NCBI GenBank assembly: GCA_902571335.1
Contig: CACGBT010000001.1
Coordinates: 62,001-126,000 of the forward strand
Length of the DNA: 64,000 bases
From: an uncultured Prochlorococcus sp.
Lineage (GTDB): Bacteria > Cyanobacteriota > Cyanobacteriia > PCC-6307 > Cyanobiaceae
Reading direction: 5' to 3'
Below, one piece after another: positions 1 to 9,651 of the stretch. The notes under the pieces were generated by a model. That model had not been told where the DNA came from and ran no database searches. It saw nothing but the letters and a program-made list of their open reading frames with translations. How positions within the stretch are numbered: position 1 is the stretch's first letter; each line of letters starts with the position of its first letter. A program made the translations under genes and the position numbers.

Positions 1-194
1 GACCCTACTAAAATTCCTCTATAGGTCACTGGGGATTTTTTTGATAAACCACTCGCATTATTAAATTCAGCAAAGAGGTACCAATTTTTTGAAGATAATC
101 TTACTCCCTTAATCCAAAAAGAAAAGAATGTGAATATAAAAATTCCTCCTAATAAGGAAAAACCAACTATTGAATCTCTTAAGCTTCTACGCAT
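1..194 (-). CDS. MCE/MlaD-family lipid transporter subunit (N-terminal part, cut by window edge)
   Basis: Only the first 64 codons are inside the window, from an ATG at 194. The product starts MRRSLRDSIVGF, then has one hydrophobic segment (about residues 9-28), then the start of an MCE domain (…FNNASGLSKKSPVTYRGILVG). This is the layout of MlaD/TGD2 proteins: an N-terminal anchor and a periplasmic lipid-binding MCE domain. It starts 5 bases after the stop of the ABC ATPase on the same strand, so the two form an operon for an Mla/TGD-like glycerolipid importer. The lipid substrate is inferred from the family. Confidence 0.85.
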   Translation of the reverse strand, partial: MRRSLRDSIVGFSLLGGIFIFTFFSFWIKGVRLSSKNWYLFAEFNNASGLSKKSPVTYRGILVG

Positions 195-199
195 AATTT

Positions 200-985
200 T
201 TAAACGTCTTTAGGTTGCATGGGACCATCAAGTTTCCCATGCCTAAATTGAAATACATAGGGATCATTACTCTTTTTAAATTCATCAATTGAACCTGCCC
301 ATCTAAATTTTCCTCCATAAAGCATTAAAACTTTGTCTGAAGTCCTTTCTATAGTACTAAGAACATGGCTAACAACAATAGATGATCCTCTAGCTTTATC
401 ATTTGTCTTATTAATTAAATCTTCAATTCTTGATGAGGCAATTGGATCAAGACCGGCAGTTGGTTCATCAAAAAGTAATAAAGGTTTAGTCTTTGTATTG
501 AGAGTTTGATCATTAATTAATGCTCTAGCAAAACTTACTCTTTTTTGCATGCCTCCGCTTAATTCATTTGGAAGTTTATTCTCAACATTAAATAATCCTA
601 CCTCAGCTAAACATTCACTTACGATTTCACGAATTAACTTTTTTGATAAGTTTTTATTCCTTTTAAGAAGAAAACCAACATTTTCTTCAATAGTTAAAGA
701 ACCTAACAAGGCTGGGTTCTGAAAAACTAATCGTACATCAGGAGGATTATTTTGATCTAATCTCAAATATTTTTGTCTCTCACCAAATATTCTTAATTCT
801 CCTTTGCTAGGTAAAATGAGGCCCGCTAATATTTTTAAAATAGTTGATTTACCTGACCCTGACGGACCAACTATTGCTAATTTCTCTCCTTCATTAAGTT
901 TGAAATTTATTTGATTAAGCACATTAAGCTCTCCCCAGCTTATGGAGAGGTTTTGTGTCTCGACTGCATGCTTTGATTTTTTCAA
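200..985 (-). CDS. ABC transporter ATPase, MlaF/TGD3-like
   Basis: A 261-residue ATPase with Walker A GPSGSGKST at residues 40-48, the signature LSGGMQKR at about 142-149, and Walker B with LLLFDEPTAGLDP at about 170-182. The length and the MCE-domain gene directly downstream point to the Mla/TGD class, which moves phospholipid or glycolipid between membranes. The permease partner is not in the window, as is common when the subunits are scattered. The TAA stop at 200-202 is almost touching the next start, so translational coupling is likely. Confidence 0.88.
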   Translation of the reverse strand: MKKSKHAVETQNLSISWGELNVLNQINFKLNEGEKLAIVGPSGSGKSTILKILAGLILPSKGELRIFGERQKYLRLDQNNPPDVRLVFQNPALLGSLTIEENVGFLLKRNKNLSKKLIREIVSECLAEVGLFNVENKLPNELSGGMQKRVSFARALINDQTLNTKTKPLLLFDEPTAGLDPIASSRIEDLINKTNDKARGSSIVVSHVLSTIERTSDKVLMLYGGKFRWAGSIDEFKKSNDPYVFQFRHGKLDGPMQPKDV

Positions 986-1117
986 AACCTAAATAGAGAA
1001 AAAGTCATCTTCATATATCATTGCCTATTTTTAGAAATAAAAAAAGGATGTATGAATTTGATTTATAATCAATTTAATTGATTTTTTATTAGAAGATAAT
1101 AATTAAAGAGGTTTTTA

Positions 1118-2503
1118 ATGAACAAGCAAAAAAAAAGGGCTAGAAGATTTTATAAATACTATAAAAAGTACAACTTTTCTCTAATAAATAAAATTTTAAG
1201 AATTTTGAGTTGGCTTTTGCCAGGACTGGTAATAAAAAGATGGATGCTTACATCCGCAATAGGATTCCTTACTTCATTATTAGGCCTTTCAATTTGGACA
1301 AATTTAAGCCCCCTTTATTGGTTTACTGAGATATTCTTTGGGGTATTGACAGGTTTAACTAAAATCTTGCCCGTTTCATTACTGGGTCCATTAATTTTTG
1401 TTTTTGGACTTTTTTTAATTGGGATTGGACAAAATAGGAGTATTAATTCTATTCAAAAAGCACTTGTTCCAGAAAAAAATACTTTTTTAGTTGATGCATT
1501 AAGAACTAAGAGTAAATTAAACAGAGGTCCTAATATAGTTGCAATTGGTGGAGGTACTGGATTATCTACTTTATTGAAAGGCTTAAAAAATTACAGCAGT
1601 AATATTACAGCTATCGTAACCGTATCCGATGATGGAGGAAGTAGTGGAATTCTTAGAAAACAATTAGGTGTGCAACCTCCAGGGGATATTAGAAATTGTT
1701 TGGCAGCCTTATCAAATGAAGAACCTATTTTAACTAGATTATTTCAGTATAGATTTTCAGCAGGAAGTGGTCTAGAGGGACATAGTTTTGGGAATCTATT
1801 TTTGTCAGCTTTAACAACGATTACAGGCAGTTTAGAAAAAGCGGTCCAAGCCTCCAGTAAGGTTTTAGCGGTACAAGGTCAAGTTTTACCGGCAACAAAT
1901 ATAAATGTTATGTTATGGGCCGAATTAGAGGATGGTGAAAAAATTTTTGGCGAAAGTAAGATAAGTAAATCTAAAAAATTAATTTCGAGAATTGGTTACC
2001 TGCCAGAAAATCCTTCTGCTCTGCCGAGTGCTCTTGAATCTATAAAAGAAGCTGATTTAATTGTTCTTGGTCCTGGTAGTCTATATACTTCATTATTGCC
2101 AAACTTATTAGTACCAGAAATAGTAGATGCCTTATTGCAAAGTAATGCTCCCAAAATTTATATAAGTAATTTGATGACTCAACCAGGAGAAACAGATGGA
2201 CTTGATGTTTTTCAACATATCAAAGCGATTGAAAAGCAATTATCAAATTTTGGAGTAAATACTCGAATTTTTAACGCTATTTTATCTCAGATTCAATTTG
2301 AAAAGTCTCCTCTAGTAGATTATTACGAAAGTAGAGGGGCAGAGCCTGTCCAATGTAATAAAGAAAAATTATTATCGGAAGGTTATTATGTTTTGCAGGC
2401 ACCATTGTATTCAAAAAGAATAACTCCAACCCTTAGACATGATCCAAGAAAACTTGCAAGAGCAGTTATGTTTTTATACCGCAAATTAAAGAAATTGAAC
2501 TAA
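1118..2503 (+). CDS. YvcK/CofD-like (gluconeogenesis factor family) membrane-anchored protein
   Basis: A 461-residue protein. The first 120 residues are basic and then carry two hydrophobic segments (about 40-62 and 85-106). The rest is a YvcK/CofD-like Rossmann domain with [23 protein letters not shown] and PPGDIRNCL. Bacillus YvcK binds UDP-sugars and affects cell-wall and central carbon metabolism; whether that holds here is unknown. The membrane-anchor extension is seen in cyanobacterial members. It ends with a 4-base overlap against ndhJ, which is convergent. Confidence 0.85.
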   Translation: MNKQKKRARRFYKYYKKYNFSLINKILRILSWLLPGLVIKRWMLTSAIGFLTSLLGLSIWTNLSPLYWFTEIFFGVLTGLTKILPVSLLGPLIFVFGLFLIGIGQNRSINSIQKALVPEKNTFLVDALRTKSKLNRGPNIVAIGGGTGLSTLLKGLKNYSSNITAIVTVSDDGGSSGILRKQLGVQPPGDIRNCLAALSNEEPILTRLFQYRFSAGSGLEGHSFGNLFLSALTTITGSLEKAVQASSKVLAVQGQVLPATNINVMLWAELEDGEKIFGESKISKSKKLISRIGYLPENPSALPSALESIKEADLIVLGPGSLYTSLLPNLLVPEIVDALLQSNAPKIYISNLMTQPGETDGLDVFQHIKAIEKQLSNFGVNTRIFNAILSQIQFEKSPLVDYYESRGAEPVQCNKEKLLSEGYYVLQAPLYSKRITPTLRHDPRKLARAVMFLYRKLKKLN

Positions 2504-3030
2504 TAAGCATCTTGTAGTTCATAAAAGTCTGGTTGAATATAATCTTTTCTTAATGGCCATCCTCTCCAGTCTTCAGGCATTAAGAGTCGTTTGGGATTTG
2601 GATGATCAATAAAGTTTATACCAAACATGTCATATGTTTCTCTCTCTTGCCAATCACTTCCTTTGAAAATTTTATATAAGCTTGGGATTGATAAATCTGA
2701 ATCTCTTTTTAAAAAAACTTTTAGTCTTACTTCTTTAATCTTTTCAATTTTTTGTAAGTCGTCAACAGTTATAAAATGATAAAAACTAACAAGATTTTTA
2801 CCTGGACCCTCGTCATAGCCACCTTGACATTGGAGATAGTTGAAACCGTAACCTCTTAAAGCTGATACTGCTTCAGACAATTTACTAGGTTCAACAGAAA
2901 TATTTTCTATTCCTAAATGATCATTAGATAATGATTGATTTGGAATTCCATCTTTAGATAAATTTTGACTTATTAGTCCTCCTTTTTCTAATGAATTATC
3001 TGATGATTGAACTAATCCGTCTTTTTCCAT
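2500..3030 (-). CDS. ndhJ: NDH-1 subunit J
   Basis: A 176-residue homologue of the 30-kDa (NuoC-type) complex I subunit, with the diagnostic stretch [14 protein letters not shown] and the C-terminal [17 protein letters not shown]. It belongs to the hydrophilic arm of the photosynthetic NDH-1 complex, which takes electrons from ferredoxin for cyclic and respiratory flow. The first 45 residues are a poorly conserved, Ser/Asn/Lys/Gly-rich extension with repeated short units. The ATG shares one base with the ndhK stop (TAATG), so the two are translationally coupled. Confidence 0.97.
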   Translation of the reverse strand: MEKDGLVQSSDNSLEKGGLISQNLSKDGIPNQSLSNDHLGIENISVEPSKLSEAVSALRGYGFNYLQCQGGYDEGPGKNLVSFYHFITVDDLQKIEKIKEVRLKVFLKRDSDLSIPSLYKIFKGSDWQERETYDMFGINFIDHPNPKRLLMPEDWRGWPLRKDYIQPDFYELQDAY

Positions 3031-3764
3031 TAATCTCCTTCACTATTGATAATTTCAGATTCTTTGCTTTTATCAAGTAATTCAGTTATCTTTTCTTTAT
3101 TGGATGCAGGAATAACATTTGTTGACGTTTTGTTTAGATACTCTCCAGTATTCTCAGAGAAAACAAGATTCATTTTGTGATCAACTGTTATATATCTGTG
3201 GGTTTGCTCTGTTTTTTTACGCTCTAAAATAGATTCATTACCAACTTTTTTTCTTAATTTTATTACAGCATCAAAAATTGCTTCTGGTCGTGGTGGACAT
3301 CCTGGGAGGTACAAATCTACTGGTATCAATTTATCAACCCCTCTAACAGCAGTAGTAGAGTCTGCGCTAAACATTCCTCCCGTGATAGTACAAGCACCCA
3401 TGGCTATAACATATTTAGGCTCAGGCATTTGTTCATAAAGTCTCACTAGAGCTGGAGCCATCTTCATCGTTACTGTTCCTGCAACTATTAGCAAATCTGC
3501 TTGTCTTGGCGAGCTTCTAGGTACTAATCCAAATCTATCAAAATCAAATCTAGAACCGATTAAGGCTGCAAATTCTATAAAACAACATGCTGTTCCGTAT
3601 AAGAGAGGCCATAGACTACTTAATCTAGCCCAATTGTGAAGATCGTCTAAACTTGTCAATATAATGTTTTCGCTTAAATCTGTTGTAACTTGTGGTGCAC
3701 CAAGAGGATTGCAAGTTCCTTCTCGGATCTCTCTTATTGCTTTTGGGGATAGTTGCGGATTCAA
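3030..3764 (-). CDS. ndhK: NDH-1 subunit K (iron-sulfur cluster N2 subunit)
   Basis: A 244-residue NuoB/PSST-type subunit. The cysteines that hold the N2 [4Fe-4S] cluster are visible in [23 protein letters not shown] and [11 protein letters not shown]. The family core is about 180 residues; the last 60 residues are a polar tail typical of cyanobacterial NdhK. It is the middle gene of ndhC-ndhK-ndhJ, with 4 bases between it and ndhC. Confidence 0.97.
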   Translation of the reverse strand: MNPQLSPKAIREIREGTCNPLGAPQVTTDLSENIILTSLDDLHNWARLSSLWPLLYGTACCFIEFAALIGSRFDFDRFGLVPRSSPRQADLLIVAGTVTMKMAPALVRLYEQMPEPKYVIAMGACTITGGMFSADSTTAVRGVDKLIPVDLYLPGCPPRPEAIFDAVIKLRKKVGNESILERKKTEQTHRYITVDHKMNLVFSENTGEYLNKTSTNVIPASNKEKITELLDKSKESEIINSEGD

Positions 3765-3768
3765 TTTT

Positions 3769-4131
3769 TTAACTCCATTCTAAAGCACCTTTTCTCCATG
3801 CGTATGCAAGAGCAATAACAAGTATAGCAATGAAAATTAACGCTTCAATAAACGCTAATAAACCTAATCTATTAAAGGCAACTGCCCAAGGATAAAGGAA
3901 TACTGTCTCAACATCAAATATAACGAAAACCAAGGCAAACATGTAATAACGTATATTAAATTGAATCCATGCTCCTCCTATTGGCTCCATTCCAGATTCA
4001 TAAGTAAGTTTTCTTTCCCCATTTCTTCCTTTAGGGGCAACTATGAGATTAGTAACTAGAGCTAAAACTGGTACAGCTGCCGCAATTAGAAGGAAACCTA
4101 AAAAATATTCATAGCCAGTTAATACAAACAT
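3769..4131 (-). CDS. ndhC: NDH-1 subunit C
   Basis: A 120-residue membrane subunit (NuoA type) with three hydrophobic helices and the conserved loop [28 protein letters not shown], plus the acidic [16 protein letters not shown]. It is the first gene of the ndhCKJ operon. The 76 bases between its start and the divergent rubredoxin gene must hold promoters for both. Confidence 0.97.
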   Translation of the reverse strand: MFVLTGYEYFLGFLLIAAAVPVLALVTNLIVAPKGRNGERKLTYESGMEPIGGAWIQFNIRYYMFALVFVIFDVETVFLYPWAVAFNRLGLLAFIEALIFIAILVIALAYAWRKGALEWS

Positions 4132-4207
4132 CTTAAAAATTAATTTTGAATAAAAGTCGCTTAATTAAGCAAAATCTTTTAAAGTTCTTAAAGAACAATA
4201 ATAAACC

Positions 4208-4636
4208 GTGAGTGAAAACATTCAACCAGCCTCTGAGGAAAACAAAATAGTTGAAGACTTTAAGAAAGAAAAACTTTCTGAAAACTCCTCAGGAGTAAAT
4301 GTTGAACAACCTTCCCCTAATTTAGAACAAAATAGATTCGAATGTAGAAGCTGTGGATACATTTATGATCCGTCTGAAGGAAATAAAAAATTAAACATAC
4401 CTAGAAATACGCCTTTTTCAGAGTTGGATGGGAATACTTTTGCTTGCCCTGTTTGTCGAGCTGGTAAAAATTTTTATAAGGATATTGGATCTAGAGCAAA
4501 ACCTAGTGGATTTGAAGAGAATTTAGTTTATGGATTTGGATTTAATAGTTTACCGCCTGGACAAAAAAATATATTGATTTTTGGAGGGTTGGCGTTTGCT
4601 GCTGCTATGTTCCTTTCTTTGTACTCTTTGCACTAA
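4208..4636 (+). CDS. rubA: Membrane-anchored rubredoxin
   Basis: A 142-residue protein starting with GTG. An acidic, variable N-terminal region is followed by a rubredoxin fold with FECRSCGYIYDPSEG and FACPVCRAGKNFY; the four cysteines of the two CxxC knuckles bind one iron. A single C-terminal helix (about 120-140) anchors it. Together with ycf48 and psbE downstream this is the conserved cyanobacterial cluster in which RubA helps assemble photosystems. No ATG is available at a sensible position, so GTG at 4208 is the start. Confidence 0.93.
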   Translation: MSENIQPASEENKIVEDFKKEKLSENSSGVNVEQPSPNLEQNRFECRSCGYIYDPSEGNKKLNIPRNTPFSELDGNTFACPVCRAGKNFYKDIGSRAKPSGFEENLVYGFGFNSLPPGQKNILIFGGLAFAAAMFLSLYSLH

Positions 4637-4645
4637 TATAATTAA

Positions 4646-5659
4646 ATGAAAAATTTTTTTACAAGTATTCCTAATCTTCTTTTATCTGTAGTTCTCTGTT
4701 TAGTTTTAAGCAGTTGTTCATCTACAGGTGTCAAGATGAATGAAAGCAGCCCTTGGCAAACAATTCAGTTTGAAGATCAGGCTAATGCTCTAGATGTTGA
4801 TTTTATAGATGATAATCATGGTTTTTTAGTAGGCTCAAACAGATTGATTATGGAATCTACTGATGGTGGTGAAACATGGGAAAAAAGATCATTAGATATT
4901 TCTGCTGAAGAGAACTTTCGCCTCCTCGATATTGATTTCAAGGGTTCTGAAGGTTGGTTAATAGGTCAACCCTCTCTTGTAATGCATACTTTCGATGAAG
5001 GTAAAAATTGGACTAGGCTTTCACTTGGAAAGTTACCAGGCCAGCCTTTCTTAGTTACTACTATTGATGAAGGAGTTGCTCAATTGGCGACAACCTCAGC
5101 AGCTATTTATGAAACTTCCAATAGCGGTGAAACATGGGAGGCAAAAGTATCAGACCCTTCGGAACAGGGAGGAATAAGAGATTTAAGAAGAACATCTAGC
5201 GGTGATTATGTTAGTGTTAGCAGTCTTGGAAATTTCTTCTCTACTCTTGATAGTGATAGCAATACTTGGATTGCTCACCAAAGAGCAAGTAGTAAGAGAG
5301 TTCAAAGCATTGGTTTCAATCCAGAAGGAAGTTTATGGATGCTTTCAAGAGGTGCTGAAATTAGATTTAATGAAGATTCTAATAATCTAGAAAGTTGGTC
5401 AAAGCCTATAATCCCTATTCTTAATGGTTACAACTATTTAGATATGGGCTGGGATCCAAATGGTGACATATGGGCTGGCGGCGGTAATGGCACTTTAATA
5501 GTAAGTAAAGATCAAGGAGAAACTTGGAATTCAGATCCTCTTGCATCTGCATTGCCTACTAACTATATAAAAATAGTTTTTCTTGATAAGGAGTCTTTAG
5601 ATAATCAAAAAGGGTTCATACTTGGCGAGCGTGGTTACATTCTTAAATGGAATGGCTAA
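4646..5659 (+). CDS. ycf48: Photosystem II assembly factor Ycf48 (HCF136)
   Basis: A 337-residue lipoprotein: hydrophobic signal with lipobox LSSC, lipidated Cys at residue 24, then a seven-bladed propeller marked by recurrent STDGGETWE-like (BNR) units ([30 protein letters not shown]). Ycf48 binds the D1 precursor and early PSII assembly intermediates on the lumenal side. It lies 9 bases after the rubredoxin gene and upstream of psbEFLJ, a conserved assembly cluster. Confidence 0.96.
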   Translation: MKNFFTSIPNLLLSVVLCLVLSSCSSTGVKMNESSPWQTIQFEDQANALDVDFIDDNHGFLVGSNRLIMESTDGGETWEKRSLDISAEENFRLLDIDFKGSEGWLIGQPSLVMHTFDEGKNWTRLSLGKLPGQPFLVTTIDEGVAQLATTSAAIYETSNSGETWEAKVSDPSEQGGIRDLRRTSSGDYVSVSSLGNFFSTLDSDSNTWIAHQRASSKRVQSIGFNPEGSLWMLSRGAEIRFNEDSNNLESWSKPIIPILNGYNYLDMGWDPNGDIWAGGGNGTLIVSKDQGETWNSDPLASALPTNYIKIVFLDKESLDNQKGFILGERGYILKWNG

Positions 5660-5796
5660 ATCTGTAATTACTTAAGAAAATAATAAAAAAAATCTTAATT
5701 TTGGATGAATTTAACAACTGTCTGTAACCAAGCTGTTAATTTCTTCGCGAACTTATGATTTTACACTGTAAGATCGTATGGTAAACATTTGTGATT

Positions 5797-6045
5797 ATGG
5801 CCGCAGGTTCAACGGGTGAACGCCCATTCTTTGAAATAATCACCAGTATTAGGTACTGGATTATTCATGCAGTAACATTACCAGCTATTTTTATAGCAGG
5901 CTTCTTATTCGTATACACAGGTTTGGCTTACGACGCTTTCGGTACTCCTCGTCCGGATAGCTATTTTCAGGCATCTGAAGCAAAAGCTCCTGTTGTAACA
6001 CAAAGATTTGATGCGAAGTCTCAACTTGATTTAAGAACAAAATAA
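5797..6045 (+). CDS. psbE: Cytochrome b559 alpha subunit
   Basis: 82 residues with heme-ligand His in [20 protein letters not shown], one transmembrane helix and the long lumenal tail. The reading frame can start at GTG 5791 (MIMAAG), but ATG at 5797 gives the canonical [15 protein letters not shown]-terminus and is chosen. It is the first gene of psbE-psbF-psbL-psbJ, whose products surround the PSII reaction centre. Confidence 0.98.
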   Translation: MAAGSTGERPFFEIITSIRYWIIHAVTLPAIFIAGFLFVYTGLAYDAFGTPRPDSYFQASEAKAPVVTQRFDAKSQLDLRTK

Positions 6046-6047
6046 CT

Positions 6048-6194
6048 ATGTCTAATTCTCAAGCTCCAATGCAGGCTGCGGAAGTCCGCGTTTATCCTAT
6101 ATTTACTGTTCGTTGGCTAGCAGTTCACGCTTTAGCTATTCCATCAGTTTTCTTTTTGGGTTCCATTGCTGCTATGCAATTCGTAGCCCGATAA
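6048..6194 (+). CDS. psbF: Cytochrome b559 beta subunit
   Basis: 48 residues, [20 protein letters not shown] followed by [20 protein letters not shown], with the single heme-ligating His in the helix and the conserved AAMQFVAR end. It starts 2 bases after psbE stops. It pairs with PsbE to hold the b559 heme. Confidence 0.98.
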
Positions 6195-6205
6195 ATCTAA
6201 CAATC

Positions 6206-6325
6206 ATGCAAGTAAACGAAAATCCTAACAAAGTTCCAGTTGAACTTAATCGTACAAGCCTTTATTTAGGCTTACTATCAGTCTTTGTATTGGGAATTTT
6301 ATTTTCCAGTTACTTTTTCAATTAA
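6206..6325 (+). CDS. psbL: Photosystem II protein L
   Basis: 39 residues, the exact family length, with [19 protein letters not shown] and a single helix ending SSYFFN. PsbL sits at the PSII dimer interface near QA. A longer in-frame extension upstream runs into psbF coding sequence and is not used; ATG 6206 lies 11 bases after psbF. Confidence 0.98.
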
Positions 6326-6334
6326 ATTAAAACT

Positions 6335-6532
6335 ATGAGTAAATTAAAAGGACCTGATGGAAGAATTCCAGATAGACTTCCCGACGGTAGACCAGCAGTT
6401 GCATGGGAAAGAAGATGGACTGAAGGAACACTTCCTCTATGGCTTGTCGCTACAGCAGGTGGAATTGCAGTTATCTTCGTTTTAGGTATATTCTTCTATG
6501 GTTCATACCAAGGCGTTGGAGCTGGAGGTTAA
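6335..6532 (+). CDS. psbJ: Photosystem II protein J
   Basis: 65 residues with the conserved [20 protein letters not shown] and then [20 protein letters not shown] and [13 protein letters not shown]. PsbJ controls plastoquinone exchange and PSII maturation. It is the last gene of the operon; the next gene is convergent and 43 bases away. Confidence 0.97.
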   Translation: MSKLKGPDGRIPDRLPDGRPAVAWERRWTEGTLPLWLVATAGGIAVIFVLGIFFYGSYQGVGAGG

Positions 6533-6575
6533 TAAATCCTTACCTTGACCTGATAATCACTTATATCAAACAAGC

Positions 6576-7469
6576 CTAATAAGAATCAGTAAATATCCTT
6601 AGTTTCTCTAGAGTGAAGCTTGGGATATTTTCTTTTTTGGTTATCAATCCATCTTTTAATGAAAAATGAGACTTACTTTTTGGTCTTTCTTTTGCAATTA
6701 ATTTAGCTACTTCAAATATTATTTTATTAGCCACTTCAGTATTTGATCTAAGATTATCTAAAACCATCTCTACAGAAACTTCTTGATGAGTTTGATGCCA
6801 GCAATCATAATCAGTAACCATCGATAAGGAGGAGTAAGCTATTTCAGCTTCTTTAGCTAATCTTGCTTCTGTGTGGTTCGTCATTCCAATTATTGAACAT
6901 CCCCAACTCCTATATAAATTAGATTCTGCTCTAGTTGAGAAAGCGGGCCCCTCCATTGCTAGATAGGTACCTCCTCTATGTAATTGTCTACCGCCAGGAA
7001 TATTTTTTTCTCCGATTTCACTTAATATACGTGATAAATTTGTGCAGAAAGGATCTCCCATAGTAACGTGAGCAACAGCTCCCTCGTTAAAAAAGGTTGC
7101 TGGTCTATTTTTTGTACGGTCTATAAATTGATCTGGAACCACTATGTCAAGTGGCCTTATCTGTTCTTGTAATGAACCAACTGCTGATGGAGCAATAATC
7201 CATCTTACTCCTATTGATCTTAGAGCCCAAATATTAGCTTTGTAAGGGATTTCAGAAGGATTTAAATTATGTGTTCTGCCATGTCTAGGAATAAATGCTA
7301 TTTCTAGGTTTCCAAGATTATATACTTTTATTGAATCAGAAGGTTTACCATAGGGAGTATTGATTTCTAGTTCTCTTAAGTACTCTATTTGATCCATTGA
7401 ATAAAATCCACTTCCACCAATCACTCCTAATCTTGATTTTTCAATTGGTAATAAATGTTCTTTATTCAT
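6576..7469 (-). CDS. mtnP: 5'-methylthioadenosine phosphorylase
   Basis: A 297-residue PNP/MTAP-family enzyme that cleaves methylthioadenosine to adenine and methylthioribose-1-phosphate, the first step of methionine salvage. Visible motifs are GVIGGSGFY, the phosphate-site FIPRHGRTHNLNPSEIPYKAN, and the substrate-site EGPAFSTRAES and GMTNHTEARLAKEAEI. The closely divergent gene starts only 10 bases away. Confidence 0.93.
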   Translation of the reverse strand: MNKEHLLPIEKSRLGVIGGSGFYSMDQIEYLRELEINTPYGKPSDSIKVYNLGNLEIAFIPRHGRTHNLNPSEIPYKANIWALRSIGVRWIIAPSAVGSLQEQIRPLDIVVPDQFIDRTKNRPATFFNEGAVAHVTMGDPFCTNLSRILSEIGEKNIPGGRQLHRGGTYLAMEGPAFSTRAESNLYRSWGCSIIGMTNHTEARLAKEAEIAYSSLSMVTDYDCWHQTHQEVSVEMVLDNLRSNTEVANKIIFEVAKLIAKERPKSKSHFSLKDGLITKKENIPSFTLEKLRIFTDSY

Positions 7470-7479
7470 AGTGATGTAA

Positions 7480-9651
7480 ATGACTTTTAATCATCTGGTA
7501 CTAATTGGAGGAGGACACTCAAATGTTTCTTTGTTGAAGAAATGGTTAATGTTTCCGAAATTAATGCCAGAAATTCCTGTTTCAATTATATCTAGAGATG
7601 CTCATTTGGTTTATTCGGCTATATTCCCATCGGTGATTTCAAAATCAATCACTTTAGAAGAGAGTTTAATTGATATAAAATCTTTAGCAAAAAATGTAAA
7701 TGTATCTTTTATAGAAGATGAAGTAAAGGATATTGATTTCAATTTAAAGAAAATTTTTTTAAGTAATAGACCTTCAGTTAATTATTCGAAGTTGGTGCTT
7801 AATTATGGAAGTCAAACAATAATTCCAAAAGAATTTGAATCACTAGTTAAAAATCGAAATGCTTTTTCAATTAAACCTTTTTTAAGTGCTTATGAATCAA
7901 TACTAAAAGAGGACATTTTTGATTCAGTTAATGAACTTCCATTTGTAATCGTTGGGAGTGGCCTTGCTGCAATTGAAGTATCTTATGCTTTAAGAAAAAG
8001 ATGGGGAGATAGACCTTTAAAACTATTATGTGATTCAAGAAAAATTAATAAAACAATTCTAAAAAGTTTACGGAATTCCAATATTGATTTAGTTGAAAAA
8101 CTTAATTTTGATTATGGCAAGATTCTTTTATGTACTGGAAATACATCTCCATTATGGTCACAAAAAAAATTATTAGATTCGGATTCTTATGGCAGAATAA
8201 TTACAAATCAGAATTTACAGATAAAAAGTTTTTCTGGAATCTTTGCTGTCGGTGATTGCGCAGTTGTAGGTTCAGCAAAAAGACCAGCATCGGGAGTTTT
8301 TGCAGTAAAAGTTGTAAATACATTAGTACAAAATCTAAAAAAAGATATAGAAGGGAGATCATTAAAAAAGTGGTTTCCTCAAAAGATCGGATTGCAAATA
8401 GTAAATATATTTCCAAGCCATCATCCAAAGGCTTTTGCTATTTATCGCAATTTTGTTTTCGGCCCTTCTTTTATTTTTTGGATTTTAAAGCATAAAATTG
8501 ATCTCAACTTTATTAAAAAGTTCAGATCAAAAAGGCAAATTATGAAAAGTAGTGAAAAAAATATTTCATTGAATGATTGCAGAGGATGTGCAGCTAAAAT
8601 TCCTCAGTTTGTTTTGAATAAATCATTAATAAATTCTAATTTAAATTCTTTTGCCTCATCACCTGAAGATTCAGTTGAGATATATCAAAATGGTCAAGAT
8701 ATTATCTTGCAAAGTGTAGATGGATTTCCTGCTTTGGTAAGTGATCCTTGGCTTAATGCAAAAATTACTACTTTGCATGCATGCTCAGATTTGTGGGCAT
8801 GCGGAGCAAAACTTTCATCCGCGCAGGCTTTAATTGCATTACCAAAAGTTGAAAGGGAATTTCAGAGTTACCTCTTTTCTCAATCACTTCAAGGTATTAA
8901 ATCAACAGTTGAGGATCATAGAGGTGAATTACTTGGAGGCCATACTTTCGAGGCAAGAAGTTTAGTAAATAAACCTTATTCATTAGGAATAGATATTTCT
9001 TTAACAGTTCAAGGTATTTTAAAAAATGGATCAAAACCATGGCTTAAATCTGGAATGAATATTGGAGATATTCTCATGATGTCTAGACCTCTGGGCGTTG
9101 GGATTTACTTTGCCGGTCAAATGCAAAATATTAATATGCTAGGTAGTTCTTCTGAAGTAATTAATAATTTAGTAAAGAGTCAGCAATATTTGATTGATGA
9201 AATTTATCTTTTTCAAAATCAATTTAAAGAATCATTAGTCAATGCTGCGACTGACATTACTGGATATGGATTTATTGGACATCTTAAAGAAATGGTTGAA
9301 TCATCTAATTTATATAGGCAAAGAAATAATCTTGAGCCACTAAAAGTTTTATTAGATTTATTTGCATTTAAAGCTTATCCTGGAGTATTTGATTTAATAA
9401 GAAAAGATGTTAAAAGTACTTTCTTTGAATCTAATAAAGAAATTTTTGACAAAATTTATAAAGTAAATAAGCAAAAAAGAATAATTAATTTTTTAAACGA
9501 AAATTCATTAGATCAAGAGACTTTTAAAGAGAGAATATCATTACTATTAGATCCTCAAACATGTGGACCCTTATTGATTAGTTGTAATCGTAAATATGAA
9601 AATGTTCTAAAGGATAAATGGTACAAGGTTGGAGAGGTTGTAAAAATGTAA
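7480..9651 (+). CDS. selD: Fusion of FAD/NAD(P) oxidoreductase with selenide,water dikinase (SelD)
   Basis: 723 residues in two parts. Residues 1-360 are a pyridine nucleotide-disulfide oxidoreductase of NDH-2 type (LVLIGGGHSNVSLLKKW near the start for FAD, FVIVGSGLAAIEVSYAL for the second dinucleotide, GIFAVGDCAVV). Residues 365-723 are SelD: DCRGCAAKIP carries the catalytic Cys and Lys, with glycine-rich GELLGGHTFEARS and DITGYGFIGHL. SelD makes selenophosphate from selenide and ATP. No Sec codon use is evident, so the product probably feeds tRNA 2-selenouridine. This fused layout is known in cyanobacteria and other groups. Confidence 0.9.
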   Translation: MTFNHLVLIGGGHSNVSLLKKWLMFPKLMPEIPVSIISRDAHLVYSAIFPSVISKSITLEESLIDIKSLAKNVNVSFIEDEVKDIDFNLKKIFLSNRPSVNYSKLVLNYGSQTIIPKEFESLVKNRNAFSIKPFLSAYESILKEDIFDSVNELPFVIVGSGLAAIEVSYALRKRWGDRPLKLLCDSRKINKTILKSLRNSNIDLVEKLNFDYGKILLCTGNTSPLWSQKKLLDSDSYGRIITNQNLQIKSFSGIFAVGDCAVVGSAKRPASGVFAVKVVNTLVQNLKKDIEGRSLKKWFPQKIGLQIVNIFPSHHPKAFAIYRNFVFGPSFIFWILKHKIDLNFIKKFRSKRQIMKSSEKNISLNDCRGCAAKIPQFVLNKSLINSNLNSFASSPEDSVEIYQNGQDIILQSVDGFPALVSDPWLNAKITTLHACSDLWACGAKLSSAQALIALPKVEREFQSYLFSQSLQGIKSTVEDHRGELLGGHTFEARSLVNKPYSLGIDISLTVQGILKNGSKPWLKSGMNIGDILMMSRPLGVGIYFAGQMQNINMLGSSSEVINNLVKSQQYLIDEIYLFQNQFKESLVNAATDITGYGFIGHLKEMVESSNLYRQRNNLEPLKVLLDLFAFKAYPGVFDLIRKDVKSTFFESNKEIFDKIYKVNKQKRIINFLNENSLDQETFKERISLLLDPQTCGPLLISCNRKYENVLKDKWYKVGEVVKM

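Noticed and set aside
6113-6325. A 70-residue frame covering psbL
   Set aside because: It extends upstream into psbF in the same direction; the 39-residue psbL from ATG 6206 has the exact family length.
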